A DNA stretch of 34,833 nucleotides from AV40 sp038230255 (lineage in GTDB: Bacteria; Verrucomicrobiota; Verrucomicrobiia; Chthoniobacterales; UBA10450): contig JBBRNP010000011.1 of assembly GCA_038230255.1 (NCBI GenBank), positions 1 to 34,833 on the forward strand, in the 5' to 3' direction. Below the pieces are notes generated by a model. The model was not told the DNA's origin. It searched no databases and worked only from the letters and a program-made list of their open reading frames with translations. Position 1 is the first letter of the stretch. Each line of letters begins with the position of its first letter. Below are positions 16,684 to 23,971 of the stretch, piece after piece. Made by a program: the position numbers and the translations under genes.

Positions 16684-16782
16684 CCGTCTAGCTAGACCTC
16701 GGCGGCGGAAATATCAAGGGACGCAGGGCGCGGCGAAAATCGCTTGGCAGTAGCACGGGCTCGCGGCACCTTACGGCTCCGC

Positions 16783-16853
16783 GCGGGCATAGCTTAATGG
16801 TAAAGTTCCAGCCTTCCAAGCTGGCCATGCGGGTTCGATTCCCGTTGCCCGCT
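16783..16853 (+). tRNA. tRNA-Gly (UCC)
   Basis: Acceptor GCGGGCA / TGCCCGC with discriminator T, anticodon arm CCAGC-CTTCCAA-GCTGG (anticodon TCC), short variable loop, and T arm GCGGG-TTCGATT-CCCGT with one G-T pair. The 71-nt length is usual for tRNA-Gly. The 3' CCA is not encoded. Confidence 0.95.
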
Positions 16854-16892
16854 CTCTCCTTCTGAATGTCACATTTGTCACACTTATTTGTG

Positions 16893-16922
16893 TTGACCAG
16901 AACGGCACAAAGGTAGGATACT
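16893..16922 (+). promoter_or_regulatory. Candidate sigma-70-like promoter
   Basis: TTGACC at 16893-16898 and GATACT at 16917-16922 with an 18-nt spacer, upstream of the small exported CxxCH protein. The -35 box is close to consensus; the -10 box matches at four positions. Prediction from pattern only. Confidence 0.45.
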
Positions 16923-16949
16923 CTTCTCTCCTACAAGAGAAGGGTTTTT
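16923..16949 (+). promoter_or_regulatory. 5' leader hairpin touching the ribosome-binding site
   Basis: CTTCTCT (16923-16929) pairs perfectly with AGAGAAG (16936-16942) across a 6-nt loop. The right arm runs into AAGGG (16940-16944), which stands 5 nt before the ATG at 16950 and is the likely Shine-Dalgarno sequence. The stem would hide part of it, so translation may depend on structure or temperature. Confidence 0.5.
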
Positions 16950-17273
16950 ATGAAGAAATTGCTGATGGTTTCAAACAGGGCGCAATTGTTCCGACGAATT
17001 GGCGCATCGTTCTTTGCCGTTCTGGCTTGCGTTCTCTTTACTTTCGCGTTGTGGATGGCGAATGCCGCTTCTCCGACGCCTTCGGGGTCGCCGGATTTCA
17101 CTGGTTCGAGCGATCCGAATAAGTGCACCATCTGCCACGTGCCTCCAGGCAACCCGCCGAATGCACACACGCTGACCATTGGCTGCTCGGCCGTTGACGC
17201 GCATATGAGAAATCACCCCGGTGATTGCATGGGACCGTGCCCTTGCCAGCCGACGCCGTCGCAGAATCCGTAA
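16950..17273 (+). CDS. Small exported protein with CxxCH and CHVPPGNP motif
   Basis: 107 aa. A basic N-terminus and one hydrophobic helix (about 19-38) form a signal peptide or anchor ending near MANAA. The mature part contains KCTICHVPPGNPPNAHTLTIG (58-78) and VDAHMRNHPGD, with further cysteines at 79, 93, 97 and 99. CHVPPGNP-x-NAHT...AHxxHxGD is a recurring extracellular motif that I know from secreted proteins of several phyla; its role is not established. The CTICH at 59-63 formally fits a heme-c site but the motif occurs without CxxC elsewhere, so cytochrome function is unproven. It is monocistronic, with its own promoter candidate and terminator. Confidence 0.8.
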   Translation: MKKLLMVSNRAQLFRRIGASFFAVLACVLFTFALWMANAASPTPSGSPDFTGSSDPNKCTICHVPPGNPPNAHTLTIGCSAVDAHMRNHPGDCMGPCPCQPTPSQNP

Positions 17274-17288
17274 CAAAACTGTTTTGCC

Positions 17289-17328
17289 AAAAGCCGTTGC
17301 GACTCATGTTGCAACGGCTTTTCTTTTG
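17289..17328 (+). terminator. Rho-independent terminator
   Basis: AAAAGCCGTTGC (17289-17300) pairs with GCAACGGCTTTT (17311-17322) around a 10-nt loop, followed by CTTTTG. A strong, symmetrical structure 16 nt after the small exported protein. Confidence 0.85.
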
Positions 17329-17375
17329 CCCAGCCGTTCCCAATCCGTGCGAACTCGCCCCGCTACTTTAAACTT

Positions 17376-19196
17376 GTGAAGTCAGAGGGCTTGATCAGTC
17401 GCTCGGTTGAAATTCTGGCGGTCGCGTTGCTTGGTGTCGCGCTCGCGCTTATCCAAATCCTGATCGGCGGCCGACGCCTGATCTTCAGCCTTCCGGCCTA
17501 CGCAATTCTGGCGGTTGTGGCTTTGCTGACGCTCTTGATCATCCGCCAGTCAAAACCGCGACCGGCCCAACTCTGTCTGATCAGTTCAGCAATATTTTTC
17601 GGCTACATTCTGGTCCGGGCGTTTTTCTCCCCGGTCGCCTACATTGCGCGTCCAGACATTTACGCCGCCGTCGGTGGGTTGGTCGTTTACTGGTTTATTG
17701 CCTGCTTCTGCACTTCAGCAAAGTTGCGCGCCTCGGTTTTGATCGGCCTCCTCGTGCTTGGGGTCGTTCACGTTCTGATCGGAGCGATCCAGTTCCGAGA
17801 CGGCAACAATTTCATGCTGATCTCCTTTTTGCAGCGGTTCGATTATGGCCGGCGAGCGAGCGGATTTTATGTTTGCCCAAATCATCTTGCGGGTGCCCTG
17901 GAAGTCCTCGGTGTTTTCGGCGTGAGTCTCGTTTGTTGGAGTCGATTTCCGACTTGGAGCAAACTGCTTATTGGCTACATAACCGCGGTTTGCTACGCCG
18001 GTGTTCTGCTCACTGGCAGTCGCGGCGGATACGCCAGCGCCGTCATGAGTCTTCTTGTGCTCGCAGTTCTGAGTTTGATTGTTTTGCGCCGAGCAGGAGC
18101 ACGCCTCGTTTGGACCATCGGAGGAATCAGCGCGCTCGCAGCGTTGATTATCGGCGGTTCGGCGTTTTTGGTGGTGAAGAAAAGCGATTACCTCGCGGAA
18201 CGCGCCCAGAATCCTTTAAGCACTGCAGCGATCCGCCTCGATCTCTGGCATGCGGCCATTGAAGAATGGAAAGCACAACCGTGGATCGGGACCGGAAGCG
18301 GCACTTATCTCTATTATGGGAGGATGTTTCGCACCGAACGGATGCAGCAGGACCCGATCGATGCGCATAATGATTACCTGCACTTGCTCGGAGAGTACGG
18401 AGCGGTCGGCGGCGTGCTCTTTCTCTTTTTCTTGGGAGCGCACTTGCGAAACGGTTGGACGAATTTTCAACGCCTCGGGCCAAAACGCGTTATCGTCTCG
18501 CGCAATCTGTTAAGCACGAGTCTTGCGCTCAATCTCGGCGCCCTTGCAACTGTGGCAGCTTACCTTGCGCACTCGTTCGTCGATTTTAATTTGCACATTC
18601 CAGCAAATGCTTTGTTGCTGGCATTTGTCTTTGGCCTCCTCGCCAACGCCGGCATACCCCGGGAAAATGAGACGACGGTTCCGATGTCGATCTTGTGGTG
18701 GCGCGCGCTCTTACCGGCGACCGGAGTATTCCTGGCGATTCAATGCGTGCGCCTCCTCCCCGGCGAATATTACGCCGAACGAGCACGCACCGCGCAGCGC
18801 GATAATCATTCCGATGCCGCAATTGATTTCGCTTCACGCGGGCTCGCGACCGAACACAAGAATCCGTATCTCTATCTATATTTGTCCAGCGCGGAGTTCA
18901 CTCAATGCGATTCAATGTCCGATGTGCAGGCGCGCGCTGTCTGTTATCAGAATCCGATCGCTGCACTCGAAATCGCCCGGTCGCTCACGCCGCAAGATAG
19001 AGACCTGCTGGTTAAGCTCGGGTTCGCCTACGATGCGGTAGGCCGTCATTCCGAGGCTGAATGGATGTTCTACGACGCCAAGCAGTGGGACCCGAAATCA
19101 ATTTATCTGGAAGAAATTTACAAATATCACCTCAGCCGGTGGCGAGCATCCGGGTCGACTACGGCGCCCGAGCAACCACCGGCGCAGAAACAATGA
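17376..19196 (+). CDS. O-antigen ligase/polymerase-like membrane protein with TPR tail
   Basis: 606-aa protein starting at a GTG. About ten to twelve membrane helices span residues 10-460, with the Wzy_C/WaaL loop on the outside: SGFYVCPNHLAGALE (about 162-176), a GSRGGY turn and the diagnostic IDAHNDYLHLLGEYG (about 326-340). The last 140 residues form helical TPR-like repeats (AIDFASRGLATEHKNPYLYLYLSSAEF; LLVKLGFAYDAVGRHSEAEWMFYDA). Family members polymerise or ligate lipid-linked polysaccharide in the periplasm. It opens a polysaccharide locus continued by the beta-barrel, BY-kinase and Wza-like genes, so it is probably the exopolysaccharide polymerase. Confidence 0.87.
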   Translation: MKSEGLISRSVEILAVALLGVALALIQILIGGRRLIFSLPAYAILAVVALLTLLIIRQSKPRPAQLCLISSAIFFGYILVRAFFSPVAYIARPDIYAAVGGLVVYWFIACFCTSAKLRASVLIGLLVLGVVHVLIGAIQFRDGNNFMLISFLQRFDYGRRASGFYVCPNHLAGALEVLGVFGVSLVCWSRFPTWSKLLIGYITAVCYAGVLLTGSRGGYASAVMSLLVLAVLSLIVLRRAGARLVWTIGGISALAALIIGGSAFLVVKKSDYLAERAQNPLSTAAIRLDLWHAAIEEWKAQPWIGTGSGTYLYYGRMFRTERMQQDPIDAHNDYLHLLGEYGAVGGVLFLFFLGAHLRNGWTNFQRLGPKRVIVSRNLLSTSLALNLGALATVAAYLAHSFVDFNLHIPANALLLAFVFGLLANAGIPRENETTVPMSILWWRALLPATGVFLAIQCVRLLPGEYYAERARTAQRDNHSDAAIDFASRGLATEHKNPYLYLYLSSAEFTQCDSMSDVQARAVCYQNPIAALEIARSLTPQDRDLLVKLGFAYDAVGRHSEAEWMFYDAKQWDPKSIYLEEIYKYHLSRWRASGSTTAPEQPPAQKQ

Positions 19197-19288
19197 GACG
19201 CGGAAATTTCACCATTGGGCGCGGCGCTTTGATAAAGCGGTTGCGCGTTTCTTGCTCTGGCCTAAGCTCGAACCGCGCTACTCCAGAG

Positions 19289-20620
19289 ATGAGACAACTA
19301 ACCGCTGTTTTATTGGCGCTAATTTTTCTTGCTGCCAGACCAGACGCGCGCGCGCAAGAGGCAGTCTCAACCACGGGCACTTCCGGAACTACCTCGTCCG
19401 CGACTGCACCATCGACATCAACTACCACGAGTGAGTTATCGACTGAAACAACGACACCGCCCACAGCTGTGACTAGTTCGTCTGGAGCAAGCACCGTGAC
19501 CGGTGGACCCTCCGGCGTCGGCGTTTTTTCCCCGACGCCGGTCCAAATTCTAGCCTTCATTTCCGGCGGTTACGACGACAACGTTAATACGCAGAATAGC
19601 AGCAAGCAGGGGTCGGCTTTCACCAGTGGCAATGTGATTCTCGACTACACCTTTGGAGATCCGCGCCTACAATTGGTCCTGAACGCCGGCGCCGGAGGCT
19701 CATATTATTATGAGCACGTCAACGGTCAGCAGTACGACATCGACCTGAAAGGCGCACTGGGCATTACTTACAAGGCATCCCCCCGGCTCACGCTTGGTTC
19801 GACCCTCCTGGTCGATTACTTAACTGAACCAGACTTCAACGCACCCGGAGGATTGAATACGCGCAATGGCAACTATCTCTACACGATCGATAAGTTTTTC
19901 GTTAACTACAGCTGGAGTCAGCGATTTTCGACAAAGACCTCCTACACCTTTGAGGCCTTCAATTACGACAACAATGCGATTGCCGCATTTTCCAATCGCG
20001 TCAGCAATACCTTTGGAAACGAGTTTAAGTTCCAACTCGTTCCGACCACCAGCCTGGGGGCCGAATATCGATATGGCATCGTTACTTATAGAGACGGCAT
20101 GCTTGATTCAACGACCCACTTCGCGCTCGGCGGCATTGATCACATCTTTAACCCGCGCTTAACCGCTTCGCTTCGGGGCGGAGCCGAATTTCGCTCGTAC
20201 AAGAGTGGCGGCGATCAGACCTCTCCTTATTTTGAGGGAACAGTGACTTACGTGCTCGGAAAGAGAGTTTCCATGAGCTGGAACAACCACTACGGACTCG
20301 AAGAGCCGGGCGGGATAGGTTCCCAAAGCCGGACAACATTCCGGACCGGGCTCCAGACAAAATTTAATCTGACCTCCCGAATCAGCTCGACTCTAGATCT
20401 TTATTACGTGCACGACGATTACCCTGCCTTCACCTCAGGCCTGATCGTCACCCCGGGGTTTACCGAGAACACATTCGACGGAAACCTCTCGGTTCGCTAC
20501 GCGATTACCCCGCTCATTGGTGTCCAGGCCGGGTATCACTACACCGACCTCAGTTCCGACAACCAGTTTCGGGGCTACTCGCGGAATCGGGTCTCTGCTG
20601 GCATCAGCGTGACCTTCTGA
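19289..20620 (+). CDS. Outer-membrane beta-barrel protein (BBP2-like) of the exopolysaccharide locus
   Basis: 443 aa. A signal peptide (MRQLTAVLLALIFLAARPDARA) is followed by a Ser/Thr-rich linker (about 27-65) and a barrel of alternating strands, beginning PVQILAFISGGYDDNVNTQ and ending NRVSAGISVTF with the C-terminal Phe expected for BAM recognition. GYDDNVN and the repeated YxY/YxF strands resemble the putative beta-barrel porin 2 (BBP2_2) family, often coded beside polysaccharide export genes. It probably forms or assists the outer-membrane exit path. The ATG at 19289 gives the best signal peptide; an alternative ATG at 19193 would overlap the previous stop as ATGA and add 32 residues. 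A transposon inserted just after its stop. Confidence 0.82.
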   Translation: MRQLTAVLLALIFLAARPDARAQEAVSTTGTSGTTSSATAPSTSTTTSELSTETTTPPTAVTSSSGASTVTGGPSGVGVFSPTPVQILAFISGGYDDNVNTQNSSKQGSAFTSGNVILDYTFGDPRLQLVLNAGAGGSYYYEHVNGQQYDIDLKGALGITYKASPRLTLGSTLLVDYLTEPDFNAPGGLNTRNGNYLYTIDKFFVNYSWSQRFSTKTSYTFEAFNYDNNAIAAFSNRVSNTFGNEFKFQLVPTTSLGAEYRYGIVTYRDGMLDSTTHFALGGIDHIFNPRLTASLRGGAEFRSYKSGGDQTSPYFEGTVTYVLGKRVSMSWNNHYGLEEPGGIGSQSRTTFRTGLQTKFNLTSRISSTLDLYYVHDDYPAFTSGLIVTPGFTENTFDGNLSVRYAITPLIGVQAGYHYTDLSSDNQFRGYSRNRVSAGISVTF

Positions 20621-20621
20621 G

Positions 20622-20629
20622 TCCGCAAG
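20622..20629. repeat. Target-site duplication, left copy
   Basis: TCCGCAAG directly left of the left terminal inverted repeat and identical to 24614-24621, directly right of the right repeat. It marks an 8-bp duplication generated at insertion. Confidence 0.93.
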
Positions 20630-20650
20630 GGTAGTGTCCTAATTTGAATT
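20630..20650 (+). repeat. Left terminal inverted repeat
   Basis: Begins GGTAGTGTCCTAATTTGAA and is the exact reverse complement of 24593-24613 over 21 bp. It is the presumed transposase binding and cleavage site. Confidence 0.93.
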
Positions 20651-20683
20651 GACGGGGCAAGTTGAATCCGATTCGCTTCTGGC

Positions 20684-21139
20684 GTGCCAGAAGAAAACCC
20701 GCATCATTTCGACTTCGATCTTGACCGGGGCATTCGCGCGCAGGTGGTCGAAAAGCTCGAATCCAGCCCGTTGCTGCCACTAAGCAAGACCTGTGGGCCA
20801 CAGGCCAGCGGGATTTACGCGCTCTATCACAAGAAACGGATCGTTTACATCGGCAAGGCGTCCAAAGGAACGACCAAAAGCAAGCGGACGCTTCGTGGAC
20901 GGCTTGCGGAGCATTGCCGCAAGATCAGCGGGCGGCGGAATATCAGCCTTTCGCAAATGAAATGCCGTTATCTAACCTTCAATAGCGAGTGGTGGGTATT
21001 CGCTGCCGAGTTTGCCTTGATGGTGCATTACGAGCCGGAATGGAACGCCAGCGGATTCGGCAGCAAAGTTCCCGGCAAAGGCAGGCCAGGAACAGAGCGC
21101 GTGAGCCGGTGGAACGCGCTATTTCCGCCCAATAATTGA
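20684..21139 (+). CDS. GIY-YIG nuclease, Eco29kI-type restriction endonuclease-like
   Basis: 151 aa. GIYALY (43-48) and YIGKAS (55-60) form the GIY-YIG core; R73, H77, the Glu of AAEFAL (E109) and N121 occupy the expected catalytic positions. The C-terminal block WNASGFGSKVPGKGR then SRWNALFP is close to the WN-x-x-x-GFG-x-x-x-PGxGR...SRWDxLHPG pattern I remember from Eco29kI-family Type II enzymes, so it probably cuts DNA site-specifically. The start is a GTG at 20684; no ATG precedes the core. The last 21 nt overlap the convergent methyltransferase gene. As cargo it could form a restriction-modification pair with that enzyme. Recognition site unknown. Confidence 0.83.
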   Translation: MPEENPHHFDFDLDRGIRAQVVEKLESSPLLPLSKTCGPQASGIYALYHKKRIVYIGKASKGTTKSKRTLRGRLAEHCRKISGRRNISLSQMKCRYLTFNSEWWVFAAEFALMVHYEPEWNASGFGSKVPGKGRPGTERVSRWNALFPPNN

Positions 21140-21829
21140 ACGAGGCTCGCAGTAGTCGGCGTTACGGCAAACAATCCAGAAGCAATGACGTTTCCGAGCG
21201 TGATACGCCTTTTCCCATTTGGTCGAAACCATCGGGCCGTTGCGAATCTTGATGATTAAATCGCAGACGGTGAATCCCGCTTCATCGGCCATCCGCATGA
21301 AGTCGCAGTGCGGCCACTTCGATCTATGGTTGTTCACCATGTCGGTGATTTTTGCGAGCAAAAGGCCATGAGGTTTTAGCACGCGCTTCGCCTCCTTCAA
21401 AAACGGCGGATAGAGATAGGAGAGATTCCAGTTGTGCGCTTTCCCGCATTCGATGGTGGCTCCGAAGTCCACGTCAAAGCGTTTTCGGCTCTTGTCGCGT
21501 CCCTGCGGGCCGACATGCGGCGGGTCGTAAACCACAACGCCAAATCGTCCCGATTTAACGCCCGTCATTTTCCGATTGTCGCCGACGATCATCGGCTTGT
21601 ATTGCGGGTCAATGTCCATCGACACGACCTTCCGCTTAGAGCCTTTCCAAAATCGGCCCGCGTTGTAGGTCGCGTCCAGAATCGGCTCCGGGGAGATGAC
21701 GCCGTAAAAGTCGAACATCAGTTCGAGCAACTCGCTATCGCTTCGTTCCCACACGCTGCTTATCGGCTCGTATGTCGAACCATTGCCGTTGCGGGCCGTT
21801 GTTGGCACTTTCACTGTTAGCGCTTTCAT
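21119..21829 (-). CDS. Putative DNA methyltransferase (DPPH motif)
   Basis: 236-aa SAM-dependent methyltransferase. The SAM-binding strand is PILDATYNAGRFW (49-61), the acidic second strand MDID (71-74), and the catalytic motif VVVYDPPHVG (98-107), a variant of the DPPY/NPPY motif of N6-adenine and N4-cytosine methylases. KEAKRVLKPHGLLLAKITD gives the following strand. No separate target-recognition domain is obvious; the protein is as small as phage-type methylases. Its start overlaps the 95-aa gene by 4 nt (ATGA), which itself overlaps the transposase, so it is translated with the transposase. Its 3' end overlaps the GIY-YIG gene. It probably protects the GIY-YIG target site, but it may instead modify element ends. 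Confidence 0.72.
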   Translation of the reverse strand: MKALTVKVPTTARNGNGSTYEPISSVWERSDSELLELMFDFYGVISPEPILDATYNAGRFWKGSKRKVVSMDIDPQYKPMIVGDNRKMTGVKSGRFGVVVYDPPHVGPQGRDKSRKRFDVDFGATIECGKAHNWNLSYLYPPFLKEAKRVLKPHGLLLAKITDMVNNHRSKWPHCDFMRMADEAGFTVCDLIIKIRNGPMVSTKWEKAYHARKRHCFWIVCRNADYCEPRSIIGRK

Positions 21830-22113
21830 TTTTGCTTTCCACTGGCGATTGCGGCCCGAACAGCCGTTTGCGGCGATTCCACTGGCGGCAATTCTAGGAC
21901 GCCGACATACCGTGCTTCGCCGTTATCGTCGAAACTCCATGCGTAGCAGCGCTTCGCTTTAGGATGGCCTGTGAGCGCGAAGGATTCAACGATGCCTTCC
22001 CATGCCGTTTGCGTCCCGAACATCTCTTTGACGGGCACAGAGCGCTCGTGCGAGGCCGCGCATTCGTGCATCGTTTCCACGGCGATCCGGATATTTTCGA
22101 TGCGCTCGCTCAC
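21826..22113 (-). CDS. Unknown 95-aa protein between transposase and methyltransferase
   Basis: Probably starts at a GTG (22113) sharing the GTGA overlap with the transposase stop, and ends with an ATGA overlap into the methyltransferase. The sequence VSERIENIRIAVETMHECAA, then TAWEGIVESFALTGHPKAKRCYAWSF, then a VGVLELPPVESPQTAVRAAI tail suggests a small alpha-beta protein with no motif I recognise. A longer frame reaching 22188 would lie in the transposase gene. Tight coupling on both sides implies a role with those two proteins. No function is proposed. Confidence 0.65.
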   Translation of the reverse strand: MSERIENIRIAVETMHECAASHERSVPVKEMFGTQTAWEGIVESFALTGHPKAKRCYAWSFDDNGEARYVGVLELPPVESPQTAVRAAIASGKQK

Positions 22114-22940
22114 GCTTCGATCATCTCCACTAAATCGCGCACTGTCCACGCGGAATTGCTCACGCCCGCGGCCATCGCAGGCGTGCACCGAATCGCGCCG
22201 TTGAACTTCACAAAGTTGTAATAGGCGTAATGAAGCGCGACCGCAGCGCGGAAGTTCTCAAACTTCTTGGAAAACGCATTCGTTAGGCGAGATAAACGGC
22301 GGCAGTGCATTCGGAGGGTGTGATTTTGTTTTTCCACGTAGCTTGTAGAGATCAGATCAACGACGGGCGCGCCCTGCACAGGCACCCGTTCGACGCTCAC
22401 CACTTCGGGCGGAGAATAGCGCCGCTGTTCTTCAAGATCAGTGTGTCCATACGTTTTGATGATTGAGCCGTAGTCCACTGCCGCGCCAAACGCACGTTCG
22501 ATTGCGCCCTGATAATGGCGTAAGGCGTCGCTGGAAATTTGAACGCGGTGGCTGAGCCGAGCGGCCAAATCTTCCATGAAGTTGTTCGCCATGTATTGAG
22601 AGCGCTCGCCCATTGCAAAGGACGGCACAAGCTTCGTTTCCGCGTCCAGCGCGACCCAAACCCAAACATTGCCAACCGGACCGAGAACCTTGTTTCGACG
22701 TGCGGTCTTGTGCTTCATCCCGATGAATCCCCAAACCTCATCCACTTCGATCAAACGAGAATTGAGATTCCGCAGTTTTTGGTCCATCATTGCTTGGCAG
22801 CCCTCGCCCATCCGCACGCCCAACCGCATCACCGTGTCGCGGTGAATCCCGGTCATTCGCTCAATGCTGCGGATGCTGTTGCCCTCGCAGAGCATCGCGA
22901 CCGCTGCCGTTTTCTTCTCAGTGTCGAGTTTGTTCGCCAT
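22110..22940 (-). CDS. IS1-type DDE transposase
   Basis: 276-aa transposase in a single frame, without the programmed frameshift of classical IS1. A helix-turn-helix occupies about 16-44 (LCEGNSIRSIERMTGIHRDT). Catalytic acids are D67 (LIEVDEVWGF), D138 (QISSDALRHY) and E203 (TSYVEKQN), with the E-x-x-N spacing of this family. Other conserved pieces are VWVWVALDAETKLVPSF and the end MHCRRLSRLTNAFSKK plus CTPAMAAGV. No zinc ribbon precedes the HTH, which favours IS1-like over IS1595-like. A GAGGA sequence 6 nt before the ATG is a good ribosome-binding site. It mobilises the surrounding element via the 21-bp ends. Confidence 0.9.
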   Translation of the reverse strand: MANKLDTEKKTAAVAMLCEGNSIRSIERMTGIHRDTVMRLGVRMGEGCQAMMDQKLRNLNSRLIEVDEVWGFIGMKHKTARRNKVLGPVGNVWVWVALDAETKLVPSFAMGERSQYMANNFMEDLAARLSHRVQISSDALRHYQGAIERAFGAAVDYGSIIKTYGHTDLEEQRRYSPPEVVSVERVPVQGAPVVDLISTSYVEKQNHTLRMHCRRLSRLTNAFSKKFENFRAAVALHYAYYNFVKFNGAIRCTPAMAAGVSNSAWTVRDLVEMIEA

Positions 22941-22991
22941 AAATTTCCTCTTGTTCTTTGAATTAAATACTACTATATTCGATCTCTGTCA
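22941..22991. promoter_or_regulatory. Divergent A+T-rich promoter region of the transposon
   Basis: 51-bp gap between the leftward transposase operon and the rightward RHH-like operon. It is distinctly A+T rich and contains TACTATATT (TATAGT on the other strand) and AATTAAAT. It must hold both promoters, so the RHH-like protein could control both operons from here. Inference from position. Confidence 0.45.
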
Positions 22992-23213
22992 ATGAAAAAA
23001 GTAGGAAATAAATCAAACAGAGGCGGCCAACGCGACAAGGCAGGCAGGCCGAAAAGCGGGCGGACAAAGCAGAAAATCTCCGTCTCGGTGGATCGGAAAA
23101 TCTTACAAAACTCGCTCGAAAAATGGCAAAACGCGGCCAGCACGAGCGGTCTTGTAGAAATGCTTTTGCGCGGATACGTTTCGGGCGGCCTCAGCAGTCA
23201 ACCAAGCCAATGA
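22992..23213 (+). CDS. Small basic RHH-like DNA-binding protein
   Basis: 73 aa. A strongly basic N-terminus (KSNRGGQRDKAGRPKSGRTK) is followed by QKISVSVDRKILQNSLEKW and ASTSGLVEMLLRGYV. A short beta strand then two helices (KISVSVD - KILQNSLEKW - STSGLVEMLLRGYV) is the ribbon-helix-helix pattern of antitoxins and small repressors. It is the first gene of an operon with the 253-aa gene (ATGA overlap) and a PIN nuclease, and faces the transposase promoter. It may repress both, or be the antitoxin. Similarity is by fold pattern; function is inferred. Confidence 0.65.
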   Translation: MKKVGNKSNRGGQRDKAGRPKSGRTKQKISVSVDRKILQNSLEKWQNAASTSGLVEMLLRGYVSGGLSSQPSQ

Positions 23214-23971
23214 GCACCAAACTAAAGGCCATCCGAGGCGACAATATCACGCTGGATTTTGATGGGGTCGTTATCTCTCCAGAAACGTTGCGGCAAGCTG
23301 TGTCTGGTTTCGTGGAATTGCTCTGCGAGATTTCCTCCGAAGTGGCTGGGAGCGGGAAAAGCCCAAAATGGACTATCCAGGTTGAAAAAGGCAGCGCAGT
23401 TTTCATCGCTCGCCCAATCGCCGACAACATCACGCAGCGGGCCAGTATCGAGGCAATCGACGCGATCACGACTGGACTGCGGGCACTCGAAAGAGGCGCG
23501 ACCGCTACGCCTCCATTCTTCAATGAACGCGCGTTGAAGGCCGCCCGCAGTTTGAGCAGTCTTACCGAAGGAAAGCAAAAACGCCTGACGTATCTGCGCG
23601 TTCGCGCTAAGGGCAAGCCCTGCGAAATAACTCCGCGGGCGGCGGTCAGCGCCGACATGTTAATTGAGGGGCATCACAGCGCATACGGCCACGTTGAAGG
23701 CAAACTCCAAACGCTATCCGAACGGGGTCAATTACAGATCGTAGTTTACGACGATCTCTTTGATAAAGGCGTGAACTGCTTCATTGACAACGAACACGCG
23801 CAGGACGCGATAAAGGCATTCGGAAAGCGCGTATCCGTTGGCGGCATGATTCGCCGCGACTCCGATGGCAGACCGTTAAGCATCAAGGTAGAATCCATTC
23901 GAGTTTTCAAAGGTCCAACTGAGTTGCCATCTTTCGATGAACTCCAAGGGATTTACGCCAAGGCAGGATGA
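23210..23971 (+). CDS. Unknown 253-aa protein, partner of a PIN nuclease
   Basis: I do not recognise a named family. The N-terminal half (ITLDFDGVVISPETLRQAVSGFVELL; WTIQVEKGSAVFIARPIAD) is alpha-beta; the C-terminal half, GHVEGKLQTLSERGQLQIVVYDDLFDKGVNCFI and FGKRVSVGGMIRRDSDGRPLSIKVESIRVF, looks like an OB-type or small beta-barrel domain with a rigid G-x-I-x-R-D-x-x-G-x-P turn. It starts at an ATGA overlap with the RHH-like gene and ends with an ATGA overlap into the PIN gene, so the three are made together. It may bind the PIN protein or its RNA, perhaps as an antitoxin. Nothing in the sequence proves this. Confidence 0.75.
   Translation: MSTKLKAIRGDNITLDFDGVVISPETLRQAVSGFVELLCEISSEVAGSGKSPKWTIQVEKGSAVFIARPIADNITQRASIEAIDAITTGLRALERGATATPPFFNERALKAARSLSSLTEGKQKRLTYLRVRAKGKPCEITPRAAVSADMLIEGHHSAYGHVEGKLQTLSERGQLQIVVYDDLFDKGVNCFIDNEHAQDAIKAFGKRVSVGGMIRRDSDGRPLSIKVESIRVFKGPTELPSFDELQGIYAKAG

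Noticed and set aside
16950..17273. Calling the CTICH protein a c-type cytochrome
   Set aside because: One CxxCH within a CHVPPGNP motif that occurs without heme ligation elsewhere is not enough; no maturation genes are nearby.
17098..17343. Minus-strand frame over the small exported protein
   Set aside because: It has no signal or motif and covers a terminator.
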